A DNA stretch of 64,000 bases from Verrucomicrobiia bacterium (GCA_947462875.1 CANHQJ010000003.1:62001-126000); one strand, 5' to 3'; shown: positions 1 to 9,290, numbered from the stretch's first letter. Notes: a model not told the origin generated them from the letters alone. Numbers and translations are program-made.

Positions 1-613
1 CCTCTTTCATGAGGCGCACGGTTTCGCCGAGCAGGATGATTTGCTCTTCCTCGTTGAACTGATCAAAGAGCCCGAGCTGGCTGGCGGCGGTCTCTATGCT
101 GTCGGTCTGCTTTTCTGCCTCCTCGGCACTTTTCCACAGGGTCGCATCCATGGATTCCTCGCCGGCAAGCTGTGCCTTCAGCATGGGCAGGCTGACGGCC
201 ATGACCCAGGTTTTCATGGGCTGAAAAGGAGTGATGTCGAGCGCGGGATTGATGGCCTGGAGTTCGGTTTCCACTTGGTTTTTCAATTTCTCGCCGATCG
301 ACTGCACCAGGGTCTTGTTGTCCTTGCGCACGAGCTGCTGGGTGATAGCCAGTTGGGTTTTTTCATCACTGGGGATCTCAGTGTAAAGGACATCGCATTC
401 CTGAAACGCCTTTTCCGCTGTGGGATGGAGTTTTCCCAGCGGACCGCTGCCGAGATGAATGGTGCCGAAAAGATAGCTCGGCTTGGTCAGCCCCTTGCCC
501 TCGATTTTCCAGAGCATGGGCTTGAGCGGATGGGCGGGCTCCTCCGCAGCGTTGGCGGAAAGGAACGGCAGTAGAAAAACCGAGGCACAGAGGGAACGGA
601 AAAGAAGTTTCAT
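1..613 (-). CDS. TraB/GumN family protein, 3' end cut by the window
   Basis: Reading leftward from the ATG at 613, the frame is open to base 1, so the C-terminus lies outside the window. The protein begins with a classic signal peptide (MKLLFRSLC.. ending near ANA), so export is likely. After it comes PMLWKIEGKGLTKPSYLFGTIHLG. The GTIHLG motif followed by a conserved Glu region (CDVLYTEI) is the hallmark of TraB/GumN (PF01963), a family related to TIKI metalloproteases and the erythromycin-esterase/ChaN fold. Its bacterial role is not settled. About 204 residues are visible of the roughly 280-300 usual for the family. No operon partner is visible on this side. Confidence 0.8.
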   Translation of the reverse strand, partial: MKLLFRSLCASVFLLPFLSANAAEEPAHPLKPMLWKIEGKGLTKPSYLFGTIHLGSGPLGKLHPTAEKAFQECDVLYTEIPSDEKTQLAITQQLVRKDNKTLVQSIGEKLKNQVETELQAINPALDITPFQPMKTWVMAVSLPMLKAQLAGEESMDATLWKSAEEAEKQTDSIETAASQLGLFDQFNEEEQIILLGETVRLMKE

Positions 614-741
614 GCGGCACAAACGATGGCGCATGACGGCGATCTGTCGAGTGGAAAAGCCGATACCGCTCGCGATAGGGGAGATTTTCCTCTGCCGAGC
701 CCGGCTCTCCGGCATCTCTAGGCATCGGATACAGTTTAAGC

Positions 742-769
742 TTGCTAAGCACCCATATTCCTGTATTGT
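742..769 (+). promoter_or_regulatory. Predicted sigma70-type promoter of the VapBC-like pair
   Basis: TTGCTA at 742-747 and TATTGT at 764-769 are separated by 16 bp. The expected start site (about 776) lies only a few bases before the ATG at 780, so the transcript would have almost no leader. Called by eye from hexamer similarity and spacing. Confidence 0.4.
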
Positions 770-779
770 CACCTTGTTT

Positions 780-1064
780 ATGAAAACGACACTGGATTTG
801 CCCGATGATTTGCTCGCAGAAGCAAAGGTGGTGGCGGCGCGCCGTCGCATCACGCTCAAGGCCATGGTCGAGCACGCGCTGCGCCGGGAAATCGCCCCTC
901 CCCTCGTGTTGCCAGCAGATAGCCCGCTGGAAATGAATGAACTGGGGATGCTGGTGCTTAAGAAGAGAGGGGGCAAGGGCGTCACGATGGAACAATTGGA
1001 TGCGATTCAGGAAGAAATCGACCGCGAAGACGCCGAGCGCGCCATGGGACCTTGGACAAAATGA
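780..1064 (+). CDS. VapB-like antitoxin (ribbon-helix-helix type)
   Basis: A 94-residue protein starting MKTTLDLPDDLLAEAKVVAARRR. The first 40 residues have the short beta-strand followed by two helices typical of ribbon-helix-helix antitoxins that bind their own operator (family knowledge). The C-terminal half is charged (GVTMEQLDAIQEEID..), as expected for the disordered toxin-wrapping tail. Its stop codon overlaps the next start (ATGA at 1061-1064), which implies translational coupling to the PIN-domain gene. The start at 780 is chosen because it gives the canonical N-terminus and lies just after a plausible promoter. Confidence 0.8.
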   Translation: MKTTLDLPDDLLAEAKVVAARRRITLKAMVEHALRREIAPPLVLPADSPLEMNELGMLVLKKRGGKGVTMEQLDAIQEEIDREDAERAMGPWTK

Positions 1065-1489
1065 TTATCTTACCCGACGTCAACGTTCTTATCTTTATGG
1101 CGGATCCTCAAAGTCCGTTTCATGAGGCGGCGAAATCATTTTTCCAAAAATATGCGGTAAAAGGCTGGGCTACCTGCCCCATCACAGAAAATGGCTTCAT
1201 GCGTATCATCGGACACCCGTCGTTCCCTAATTGTCCCGGCAGCGCGCAGATCGCTCGTGAAACCTTGCGACAATGGCAATCCACCCCCGGCCACCAATTC
1301 TGGACGGATGATGTCTCCCTCTGCGATACCAAGCTTTTCCCCACTCTCCCACCCGCCAAGCACCTCACCGACTGCTACTTGCTGGCACTCGCCGTGAAAC
1401 GGGGCGGAAAATTGGCCACCTTCGATCAACGCATCGATCCCGCCTGGGTGCGCGGCGGCCATCACGCGCTGTTGCTGGTGGAGGCGTAG
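1061..1489 (+). CDS. VapC-like PIN-domain toxin ribonuclease
   Basis: A 142-residue protein, MIILPDVNVLIFMAD.., with the PIN-domain acidic residues visible: the Asp of LPDVNVL near the N-terminus, a Glu in ITENGFMRI, an Asp in LTDCYLLALA and an Asp in TFDQRI. These would coordinate Mg or Mn for RNA cleavage; VapC enzymes usually cut tRNA or rRNA (family knowledge). It overlaps the antitoxin gene by 4 bp. A TTG at 1052 would add three residues, but the ATG at 1061 is preferred because of the ATGA coupling. The pair forms a compact type II toxin-antitoxin locus. The target RNA cannot be predicted. Confidence 0.85.
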   Translation: MIILPDVNVLIFMADPQSPFHEAAKSFFQKYAVKGWATCPITENGFMRIIGHPSFPNCPGSAQIARETLRQWQSTPGHQFWTDDVSLCDTKLFPTLPPAKHLTDCYLLALAVKRGGKLATFDQRIDPAWVRGGHHALLLVEA

Positions 1490-1544
1490 CACTTGCCCGC
1501 CGGCAAACTTGACTCTGTCCTCTGGATCGCTAACCATCCATCAT

Positions 1545-2105
1545 ATGAGCAACCTCAAACGCGCTACGCCGTGGATGATCACCATCTCTTTTTTGTTGGT
1601 GTGTTATATCGCGGCGTATTACTGGCTCTACAAGGCGCGCTATAGGTATCACGGGATCGGATCGGGAGGCGTAGTTCATGTGGTGTTCCGACCACTGGCG
1701 CATTGGGACCATTCGCGCATGGTCAAAAAACGACAACGCGAGGCGCGCGATTTTTGCCAGGGAAAATGGCAAGGTAAAGGAACCTTTCGCGATGCGGATC
1801 TCAAACATCACAAAGTCACTTTTGAAGTCACCATAGACGGCGACAATCTCACTATCACCTCAGCCGATCACGATACGGTGTTGGTGGGGAAAACGTGGAA
1901 AATCCAGTCTTTCGATCACTCCTCAAAAATGCAAAAAGATGACTACGCTCCCCGAAAAACTCCGGAACTCAAAGCATTCAGCGCGCCCGCCCTGATGCCT
2001 TCGCCGGGTCACATGACTTTGCCGTGGTTTCCTTTTCATGATTGTGTTCCCCCGGGGACCTACATCACTGGGAAACATGTTTATTTGCATCGAGTGGTGC
2101 CCTAA
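1545..2105 (+). CDS. Hypothetical single-span membrane protein
   Basis: About 186 residues from the ATG at 1545. An N-terminal hydrophobic segment (about residues 11-27, ITISFLLVCYIAAYYWLY) would anchor a mostly soluble C-terminal part. That part has an alternating pattern suggesting a small beta-rich domain: KWQGKGTFRDADLKHHKVTFEVTIDGDNLTITSADH. No family is recognised. An upstream in-frame start at 1509 exists but would add residues before the membrane segment without obvious reason. The gene follows the toxin gene by 55 bp and may be part of the same variable patch. Confidence 0.6.
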   Translation: MSNLKRATPWMITISFLLVCYIAAYYWLYKARYRYHGIGSGGVVHVVFRPLAHWDHSRMVKKRQREARDFCQGKWQGKGTFRDADLKHHKVTFEVTIDGDNLTITSADHDTVLVGKTWKIQSFDHSSKMQKDDYAPRKTPELKAFSAPALMPSPGHMTLPWFPFHDCVPPGTYITGKHVYLHRVVP

Positions 2106-2325
2106 ATGGCCCACAAAACGGCATTTCCCCACAAATTCCGAGCAATCCCGCCGTTTTTCCACCGATTTTGCTTGTCAACGGGCCCGCAGCCCTTAGTTTC
2201 GCCCTCCGTTTTCCTTTCGAAAACCCGTTGCGCGGTCGGAGCCCTGGTGCGCAGCGGTTATAAATTCCAGGGCAATGCAGTCAGGAAAACGAACCAACAA
2301 CCAAACCATTAACCACAACCAAACT

Positions 2326-4035
2326 ATGAGCTCTGCTCTCGAAGAACCCGTCAATCAGGAGCTGATTGACCTGATCGATTCCAAATTCCGCGAATTCCGC
2401 GAAGGATCGATCCTCAAAGGAACCATCCTGGAAATCCGTCCCCAGGTCGTAATCGTCGATATCGGTTACAAATCCGAAGGCGCCATCGCCTCGAACGAAT
2501 TTGAAGACGACGACATCGAAGTCGGTGACGAAGTCGAAGTCCTGCTCGAAAAACTCGAAAACGATGAAGGCATGGTCGTGCTCTCGAAAGAGAAAGCCGC
2601 CCACAAACAAAACTGGGACAAGATCGTCAAAGTATTCCAGGACGGCGGCCTCGTTCGCGGCAAGGTCAAGGCAGCGGTCAAAGGCGGTCTTACCGTCAAC
2701 GTCGGCGTGGAAGCCTTCCTTCCCGGTTCGCAAGTGGACATCATCCCACCGAAAGATCTCAACGAATACATCGGCAAGGTGTATGAGTTCAAGATCGTCA
2801 AGGTCAACGACGAGCGCAAGAACGTCGTGCTCTCCCGCCGCGAGGTCATCGAGGCCGAGCGCAGCGAGCAACGCCAGCGTTTCCTCGGCACGGTTTCCGC
2901 CAACGACAAGGTCATCGGCACCGTCAAGAACATCACCGACTTCGGCGCATTCGTCGATCTCGAAGGCATGGACGGCCTGCTTCACATCACCGACATGTCC
3001 TGGGGCCGCATCAACCACCCCAGCGAAATGCTGCATATCGGCCAATCGCTGGAAGTGCTCATCCTGGAAGTCGATCGCGACAAGGAGCGCGTTTCCCTCG
3101 GCCTCAAGCAGATGTCGGAAAATCCCTGGGCCGATATCGAAGCCCGTTTCCCCATCGGCACCCGCGTCAAAGGCAAAATCACCAAGCTTCTGCCCTACGG
3201 TGCGTTCTGCGAAATCGAAAAAGGCGTGGAAGGCCTCATCCACGTTTCCGAGCTCAGCTGGGTCAAGCGCATCACTCGCCCGAGCGATGTCCTCTCCCTC
3301 GGTCAGGAAATCGAAGCCGTCGTTCTCGGCATCAGCATCGATGAACAGAAAATCTCCCTCGGCGTGCGTCAGCTCGATGCGAACCCATGGGACGAAATCG
3401 AAAGCCGTTTCCCGATCGGCGCGACCGTCAAGGGTCCCGTGCGCAACCTCACCGCATACGGTGCGTTTGTGGAGCTGGAAGAAGGCATCGATGGCATGAT
3501 CCACGTGTCCGACATGTCCTGGACCCGCAAGATCAACCATCCGTCCGAAGTGCTCAAAAAAGGCGACGAGATCGAAGCCATCGTGCTCTCCATCGACAAA
3601 GCCAATCAGCGCGTTTCGCTCGGCGTCAAGCAGCTCGAAGACGATCCATGGAGCCTCATCGACAAGCGCTTCAAAGTGGGCGACATCGTCAAAGGCAAAG
3701 TGGCCAAGATCGCCAGCTTCGGCGCGTTTGTCAGCCTGGAAGGCGACATCGACGGCCTCATCCACATCTCGCAACTCAGCGAAGACCACGTGGAGAAAGT
3801 CAAAGACGTCATCAAAGTGGGCGACGACGTGGAAGCACGCGTCATCAAGGTGGACAAAGTCGAGCGCCGCATCGGCCTCTCGATCAAGGCCCTCAGCTAC
3901 AGCGAGGATCAGCTCAAGAAAGAAAGCGCCAGCTTCGAAAGCCTGCGTCCGTCCAGCGAGATGGTCGGCCTCGAGCACGCCTTCAACCTTGCATCCTCCG
4001 CCGTCGAAGAGTGGAGCCCCAGCGAGGAGAACTAA
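2326..4035 (+). CDS. rpsA: 30S ribosomal protein S1
   Basis: A 569-residue protein with six consecutive S1/OB-fold repeats. The first two are divergent (GSILKGTILEIRPQVVIVDIG and GGLVRGKVKAAVKGGLTVNVG); the last four are canonical (for example IGTVKNITDFGAFVDLEGMDG). S1 binds mRNA on the 30S subunit and promotes initiation on messages with weak or absent Shine-Dalgarno sequences, which suits this genome. The start at 2326 (MSSALEEPVNQ) matches the family; an upstream in-frame codon at 2275 would add a poorly conserved tail. There is no Shine-Dalgarno sequence (AACCACAACCAAACT-ATG). The 220-bp leader contains a weak promoter candidate (TTGTCA 2172, TAGTTT 2194). A strong terminator follows. 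Confidence 0.97.
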   Translation: MSSALEEPVNQELIDLIDSKFREFREGSILKGTILEIRPQVVIVDIGYKSEGAIASNEFEDDDIEVGDEVEVLLEKLENDEGMVVLSKEKAAHKQNWDKIVKVFQDGGLVRGKVKAAVKGGLTVNVGVEAFLPGSQVDIIPPKDLNEYIGKVYEFKIVKVNDERKNVVLSRREVIEAERSEQRQRFLGTVSANDKVIGTVKNITDFGAFVDLEGMDGLLHITDMSWGRINHPSEMLHIGQSLEVLILEVDRDKERVSLGLKQMSENPWADIEARFPIGTRVKGKITKLLPYGAFCEIEKGVEGLIHVSELSWVKRITRPSDVLSLGQEIEAVVLGISIDEQKISLGVRQLDANPWDEIESRFPIGATVKGPVRNLTAYGAFVELEEGIDGMIHVSDMSWTRKINHPSEVLKKGDEIEAIVLSIDKANQRVSLGVKQLEDDPWSLIDKRFKVGDIVKGKVAKIASFGAFVSLEGDIDGLIHISQLSEDHVEKVKDVIKVGDDVEARVIKVDKVERRIGLSIKALSYSEDQLKKESASFESLRPSSEMVGLEHAFNLASSAVEEWSPSEEN

Positions 4036-4061
4036 TTCCTACGAACATCGTATTTCAAAAA

Positions 4062-4090
4062 GGCCGGAGAGAAATCTCCGGTCTTTTTTT
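4062..4090 (+). terminator. Intrinsic terminator of rpsA
   Basis: A 9-bp stem (GGCCGGAGA 4062-4070, TCTCCGGTC 4075-4083, one G-T wobble) with a GAAA tetraloop is followed by seven T residues at 4084-4090. It lies 27 bp after the rpsA stop. Confidence 0.92.
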
Positions 4091-4211
4091 GTGCTCTGAT
4101 CCATTTCCCTCTGCCCAGCCAACAGGAGCGGAAGCCGGGCCTTTGTGAAAACGATCCGATTTTCCGCGACTTCTCCGGCCCTGCCGTGTTATATCCCTGA
4201 TCCATCAGCGT

Positions 4212-6344
4212 ATGAAACCCACACTCTCTCACATCGGTATGGCCCTCGGCTGCCTCACCATGGTTGTTTTTGCCGCACCGGTGGGCAAAGCCAAAGGGAA
4301 AGGGCGTGCCAAGAACGGCGGCTCGGCAGAAGTGGCGCTGCCTCCGGATTCGGTGGCGGTCGATCCCGCCTCCTGGCATGTCTGGACGGCCTCCAGCGGA
4401 GAAAAACTGGAGGCCCAGTTCAAGGCGCTGCAAAATGGCATCGTCACGGTGGAGAAGAAGGACCAACGCACGGTGCGGTTCGCGCTGTCGCGTCTCAGCG
4501 CGGCGGACCAGCGGTTTGCCGAAGCCTGCCAAAAGTCCCAACCCCGTCCGCCCATGGACCAGCGGGTGATCGACAACGCCGCCTCGCGCCTCGATCAGAC
4601 CATCCATACGGCATTGCAAGCCAACCAACTCAGCCCCAATCCGGCCTCGCCCGACACGTTGTTTCTGCGCCGCATTTATCTGGATACCATCGGGCGCATC
4701 CCCACACAGGAGGAGGCGGAAGCATTTCTCGCGGATCGCTCTCCCGACAAGCGCTCGAAGCTGATCAATCAGCTGCTGAATTCTCCGGGCTACACCATGC
4801 ACATGTACAACTGGCTCGCCGATATGCTGCGGGTCAAGGATGACTACGGCAAGGGGGCGAAGTCCTACTTGTATGAGGATTGGCTCAAGAATCAGATCGC
4901 CATGAACGTCTCGTGGGATCACATGGTCCGCCAGATGCTGACCGCCGATGGCAAGCTCAATCAAAATGGCGCGGCCGGGTTCCTCCTGCGCGATGCGCAA
5001 ATGCCGCTCGATGGCGTATCCAACCTGCTCACCACTTTCCTCGGCGCCAATGTTTCCTGCGCCCAGTGCCACGATCACCCCTTCGCTGAGTGGTCGCAGC
5101 ATGACTTTTACAGCATGGCGGCCTTTTTCGGTGCCACCGATGGTTTTCATGAAGAGGTATACCGTGACACGCGCCGCTTGTTGAAGTCCGCGGAAATGGA
5201 GAATCTCAACCGCGGCATGGTCAATCAGATTTTGGCATCGAACCCCTACAATCTGGTCGATCTCACCAAGAACAAGCTGAAATTTCCCGTCGATTACAAA
5301 TACAAAGACGCCTCGCCCGGGCAGCTCGCCACGCCGGGCTTGATCCGCTGGAGCGATACATCGAAGGACAATGCCGCCTATCAATTCAATACCTCCAGCG
5401 CACAGCAACTGCGCAATCAATTCGCCGACTGGATGGTGCATCCGGAAAATCCGCGCTTTGCCACGGCCATCGCCAATCGCTTGTGGAAAAAAGTCTTCGG
5501 CATCGCCGTGCAGGAACCGGTATCGGACATCGATGATCCCAAGGAAGCCAGCAATCCCGAGCTCCTCGCCCAGCTCACGACCTACATGAAACAGGCGAAG
5601 TTCGATCTGCGCGAATTCCAGCGCATCCTCTTTCACACCGCCGCCTACCAACGTCTGGCCAGCAAGCCGCCGGAGGACCCGAAAACCTATCGTTTCCCGG
5701 GTCCCGTGATACGTCGCATGAGCGCCGAGCAGGTCTGGGATTCCCTCATCGCGCTCACCACCGGCAGCGAGGCCGATCAAGTCCTGTTGCGCCGCGGCGA
5801 TGATCTGCAGAAAACCGACATCCCCAACAACCAAATCTCGGTCGAGGCCGTGCGCGCCGTCATTGATGAAATGAAAGAAAGTCGCACCATGACCAAAGGC
5901 GGCGGCAAGAAAAATGGCGGCAATGGCCGGGGAATCGCGGCACTCTACGAAGGCGGCACGCCCTCCTTCCGCAATGGATTGCTGCTGGCCCGCGCCAGTG
6001 AGATCCAGCAACCGGCACCGGAAAATCACCTGCTGCGATTGTTCGGACAAAGCGATCGTCTGGTGTCCGATTCGAACACCGTGGACGGCAGCGTACCGCA
6101 ATTGTTGCAACTCATGAACGGCCCCGTGCAGGAGATGATCACCCAGAATTCCCTGGCGATCACCCAAGCCAAAAAAGCCGCTCAGGAAAGCGACCAGATC
6201 CACTCGCTCTATCTCAGCTTCCTCAGCAGACCTCCCACTTCGGGCGAGATGAAAAAATCTCTCGATGCCATGAAGGACGGCCTCGCGGTACCGGACATCT
6301 CATGGGTTTTGCTGAACTCGCGGGAATTTCTTTTCATCCCCTGA
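4212..6344 (+). CDS. DUF1549/DUF1553 (PSCyt2/PSD1) exported protein with SHD1-like domain
   Basis: A 710-residue protein with an N-terminal signal sequence. An SHD1-like segment (about 56-105, WTASSGEKLEAQFKALQNG.) is followed by a DUF1549 region (about 120-330) containing the cytochrome-like motif CAQCH at 283-287 (CAQCHDHPFAEW), then DUF1553 (about 400-660, NRLWKKVFGIAVQEPVSDID). This architecture is characteristic of Planctomycetes and Verrucomicrobia and is nearly always followed by a DUF1501 gene, as here (28 bp downstream). The biochemical role is unknown; covalent haem attachment at CAQCH is possible but unproven. It is likely co-transcribed with the DUF1501 gene. Confidence 0.88.
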   Translation: MKPTLSHIGMALGCLTMVVFAAPVGKAKGKGRAKNGGSAEVALPPDSVAVDPASWHVWTASSGEKLEAQFKALQNGIVTVEKKDQRTVRFALSRLSAADQRFAEACQKSQPRPPMDQRVIDNAASRLDQTIHTALQANQLSPNPASPDTLFLRRIYLDTIGRIPTQEEAEAFLADRSPDKRSKLINQLLNSPGYTMHMYNWLADMLRVKDDYGKGAKSYLYEDWLKNQIAMNVSWDHMVRQMLTADGKLNQNGAAGFLLRDAQMPLDGVSNLLTTFLGANVSCAQCHDHPFAEWSQHDFYSMAAFFGATDGFHEEVYRDTRRLLKSAEMENLNRGMVNQILASNPYNLVDLTKNKLKFPVDYKYKDASPGQLATPGLIRWSDTSKDNAAYQFNTSSAQQLRNQFADWMVHPENPRFATAIANRLWKKVFGIAVQEPVSDIDDPKEASNPELLAQLTTYMKQAKFDLREFQRILFHTAAYQRLASKPPEDPKTYRFPGPVIRRMSAEQVWDSLIALTTGSEADQVLLRRGDDLQKTDIPNNQISVEAVRAVIDEMKESRTMTKGGGKKNGGNGRGIAALYEGGTPSFRNGLLLARASEIQQPAPENHLLRLFGQSDRLVSDSNTVDGSVPQLLQLMNGPVQEMITQNSLAITQAKKAAQESDQIHSLYLSFLSRPPTSGEMKKSLDAMKDGLAVPDISWVLLNSREFLFIP

Positions 6345-6372
6345 TCCACCCCTTTTGTTAGAAAAAATCATC

Positions 6373-7668
6373 ATGAAATCCGATCACGTAAAATCGAGTG
6401 AAGTCACCCGCCGGATCTTTGTCGAACGCATGGCGAAGTCCGCGTTTGGCGTCAGCCTGCTGCCATTCGTCCCCGGCCGACCGCTCGCAGCCGCCGAAAC
6501 CGTGCGGCCGCCCATGCATGCCGCCTTGCCCGGATTCGGCAAAGCCAAGGCTGTCATCATGCTGCAATTGTCCGGCGGACTGAGCCAGATCGATAGCTTC
6601 GATCCCAAGACCGGCGCCTCCAAAGGTCCCGGCTCGGCGGTCGGCACCAAGGCCGGCTTCCAGCTTTCCTCCTTTCTTCCCGAGACCGCGAAAGTCGCCG
6701 ATAAAATCACGGTCATCCGCAGCATGACGGCCAAAGTCGGCGTGCACGAGCAGGCCCGCTACCTGATGCGCACGGGATTTGAAAAACGCGGCACGATTGT
6801 CCATCCCACGCTCGGTGCCTGGGCGCACAAGTACCTGGGCCCCTGTCACGACACCCTGCCGAGCAGCGTTTGCATCAACCGCCCCTCCAGCAATGGCAAC
6901 GGATTTTTGCCGGCAACGATGAGCCCCTTGCCCATACTCGATCCGGAAGAAGGCTTGAAAAACGCCATCAGCAAGGAGGACTCCACCGTGATGCAAAAAC
7001 GCCTCGCCATGCTGCGCGACATCGATGGGAAATTTACGGAAACCGTGAACGATCCCAGCATCATCGCCTACAATGATTTTTATGAAAGCACCCTGCGCCT
7101 GATGAAGGGCAAGGACCTGAAGTGCTTTGACCTGAATGAAGAACCCGCCGAACTGCGCGCACGCTATGGAAAAAACCGTTTCGGCCAGGGCTGCCTGCTG
7201 GCGCGGCGCTTGGTCGAAGGTGGCGTGCGCTACATCGAGGTGGAGAGCGGCGGCTGGGACATGCACAAGGACATCGAGGGCGGCATGCAGGATCGCGGCG
7301 CGGAATTCGATGCCGCCTTCGCAGCGCTGATCAGCGATCTTCACTCCCGCGGCTTGCTCGAAAGTACTATGGTAGTAGTAGCCACGGAATTCGGCCGCAA
7401 GCCCACCTTCGACGGCAGCGGTCGCGGACACCATCCGCTGGTGTTCTCCACCGTCATTGCAGGCGGTGGTGCGAAGGGGGGCTTCGTCTATGGCGCGAGT
7501 GATGCCGCTGGCGGCCAGGTCGCCGAGAATCCGGTGACCGTCGGTGACCTTCACGCCACGGTGGCCCATGCCTGCGGCATTCCCATCGAAAAAGCCGTGG
7601 TCAGCCCCAGCGGCCGACCATTCAACATCGGCAACAAGGGCAAACCGGTCACGGACGTTTTCGCGTAA
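6373..7668 (+). CDS. DUF1501 domain protein, Tat-exported
   Basis: A 431-residue protein. The N-terminus VTRRIFVERMAKSAFG is a good twin-arginine signal (T-R-R-x-F-V), implying folded export. The body carries the DUF1501 (PF07394) pattern, related to the sulfatase/alkaline-phosphatase fold: MLQLSGGLSQIDSFDPK near the start, GGVRYIEVESGGWDMHKD in the middle, and ATEFGRKPTFDGSGRGHHP near the end. It pairs with the preceding DUF1549/1553 gene. The ATG at 6373 is chosen because it places the twin arginines correctly; a TTG at 6355 would add six residues. Codons at 7363-7379 are unusual (AGT ACT ATG GTA GTA GTA) and form part of a dyad described separately. Confidence 0.88.
   Translation: MKSDHVKSSEVTRRIFVERMAKSAFGVSLLPFVPGRPLAAAETVRPPMHAALPGFGKAKAVIMLQLSGGLSQIDSFDPKTGASKGPGSAVGTKAGFQLSSFLPETAKVADKITVIRSMTAKVGVHEQARYLMRTGFEKRGTIVHPTLGAWAHKYLGPCHDTLPSSVCINRPSSNGNGFLPATMSPLPILDPEEGLKNAISKEDSTVMQKRLAMLRDIDGKFTETVNDPSIIAYNDFYESTLRLMKGKDLKCFDLNEEPAELRARYGKNRFGQGCLLARRLVEGGVRYIEVESGGWDMHKDIEGGMQDRGAEFDAAFAALISDLHSRGLLESTMVVVATEFGRKPTFDGSGRGHHPLVFSTVIAGGGAKGGFVYGASDAAGGQVAENPVTVGDLHATVAHACGIPIEKAVVSPSGRPFNIGNKGKPVTDVFA
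7363..7379. repeat. 17-bp dyad ACTAS-N7-STAGT, copy 1 (one mismatch)
   Basis: AGTACTATGGTAGTAGT inside the DUF1501 gene. It contains the exact inverted repeat TACTA-N3-TAGTA (7365-7377) and forces three consecutive GTA valine codons. One of five related sites in the window. Confidence 0.4.
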
Positions 7669-7768
7669 GCGGTTTTTCCGGAGAGCGGAGCGTGGCTGAA
7701 GATCCCTTTTGTGCTTGCAAAAACAGGGAAATCATGCTTCTTTGGGAAGCTATCCATCGACATTGTTT

Positions 7769-9262
7769 ATGACTTCCTCGCTTCGCAGATTTCTATCGCT
7801 TTTGTTGGTAGGCGTCACCGCTTATGCTTTGGTGTCAGCCTTGCGCTCGTGGCGCAGCGGTCGTCCGATCACGGATGCTCTCACGGGTGATGAACAGTTC
7901 CGCCCGGAAAAATTCACCCTATCGGAAAAGGCACCGCTGGATCTCGGCGATATGGACATTCTCTCGCGCCTGAATGACGAGTACGCCACACTCACGCAGG
8001 CCGTGGTGCCATCGGTGGTGAGCATCGATACCGCCGGTGTGCGTGAGCAACTGCTGCGCGATCCCTGGGGGCGCGCGCACATGCAGCGCGAAATGACACA
8101 GGGACAGGGCTCCGGTGTCATCGTCACGGAGGAAGGTCACGTCGTGACCAACCAGCACGTGATTTCCGGCCAGAACCAGATCCAGGTCACCCTGCACGGC
8201 GGCAAGTCCTATCCCGCCGTGCTCATTGGCGAGGACCGCCTGCTCGACATCGCCGTGCTGAAAATCAACGCGCCGGGGCCATTCGCGCCACTGAAGCTTG
8301 GCGACTCCTCGCAAGTGAAGGTCGGCCAGATCGTTTTCGCCGTAGGCAATCCCTTCGGGCTCAGCGAGACGGTCACCCAAGGCATCATCTCCGCCAAGGA
8401 ACGCTCGATCTCCGACCAGCAGCGCGATCTGTTCCAAACCGATGCCGCCATCAATCCCGGCAATTCCGGCGGGCCGCTGGTGAATTTGCAGGGGGAAATC
8501 GTCGGCATCAACGTCGCCATTTATTCGCCGGACAAAGCCAACCCGGGCTTTCAAGGCGTGGGCTTTTCCATTCCCTCGAATGAGGTCCGGGAGTCACTGC
8601 GGCAGATTTTGGAAAAAGGACGGCGCGTCCATGGTTTCCTCGGCGTGAAACTCTATCCCATCAACGAGCGGGTGAAGCAGTCGATCGGGTTCGATCAGGA
8701 CCAGGGCGGCTTGGTGATCGAGGTGGTGGAAGGCTCCCCTGCGGCGCAGGCCGGTTTGAAGCAGGGCGACGTCATCCTGGAGTTCAACAACAAAGCCGTG
8801 CAGTCGCCGATCCAGATGATCAACATGGTGCAGCGCACTCCCGTCGGCAATGAAGTGCCGCTGAAAGTCTGGCGCGACGGCCAAATCCTCACTCTCTCGA
8901 CCAGCGTGGTGGAAAACCTCTCCTCACAGTCGCAAAACCCCGCGCAGGGCAGCACGACGGCGCAATTGATCCGGAAATACGGCATCGCGGTGCGTTCGTT
9001 CACGGACATGGAGGCCTCCCGCGGTCTCAGCGGAGTGGTGGTCACCGATGTCGATCCCCGCGGACTGGCGGCGGAAGTGATTCAGGAAAACGACGTCATT
9101 CTGGCGGTCAACCAGCAGCAAGTCGGCAACGCCGAGGATTTCTATCAGCAGTTCATCAACTCCGTCGCCCGACAGGCCACACAGCTCACTCTCATCCGCG
9201 AACGCCGCGCGATTGTCGTGACGCTGGAGCCGAGTCAACAACACGCCCCGCCGGAAAAATAA
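7769..9262 (+). CDS. HtrA/DegP-family periplasmic serine protease with two PDZ domains
   Basis: A 497-residue protein with an N-terminal membrane anchor or signal (about 7-24). The trypsin-like triad is His130 (VVTNQHVISG), Asp160 (DRLLDIAVLKIN) and Ser233 (NPGNSGGPLVN). Two PDZ domains follow (about 285-370 and 415-490), the usual HtrA/DegP/DegQ architecture. The enzyme degrades or refolds damaged envelope proteins (family knowledge). The next gene encodes an RseP-type intramembrane protease, so this stretch looks like an envelope protein quality-control block. The start at 7769 (MTSSLRRFLSLLLVG) gives a compact signal; an upstream codon at 7709 would give an unlikely N-terminus. Confidence 0.94.
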   Translation: MTSSLRRFLSLLLVGVTAYALVSALRSWRSGRPITDALTGDEQFRPEKFTLSEKAPLDLGDMDILSRLNDEYATLTQAVVPSVVSIDTAGVREQLLRDPWGRAHMQREMTQGQGSGVIVTEEGHVVTNQHVISGQNQIQVTLHGGKSYPAVLIGEDRLLDIAVLKINAPGPFAPLKLGDSSQVKVGQIVFAVGNPFGLSETVTQGIISAKERSISDQQRDLFQTDAAINPGNSGGPLVNLQGEIVGINVAIYSPDKANPGFQGVGFSIPSNEVRESLRQILEKGRRVHGFLGVKLYPINERVKQSIGFDQDQGGLVIEVVEGSPAAQAGLKQGDVILEFNNKAVQSPIQMINMVQRTPVGNEVPLKVWRDGQILTLSTSVVENLSSQSQNPAQGSTTAQLIRKYGIAVRSFTDMEASRGLSGVVVTDVDPRGLAAEVIQENDVILAVNQQQVGNAEDFYQQFINSVARQATQLTLIRERRAIVVTLEPSQQHAPPEK

Positions 9263-9290
9263 CACGTCACCGGAACAGTCATGTTCCTTC

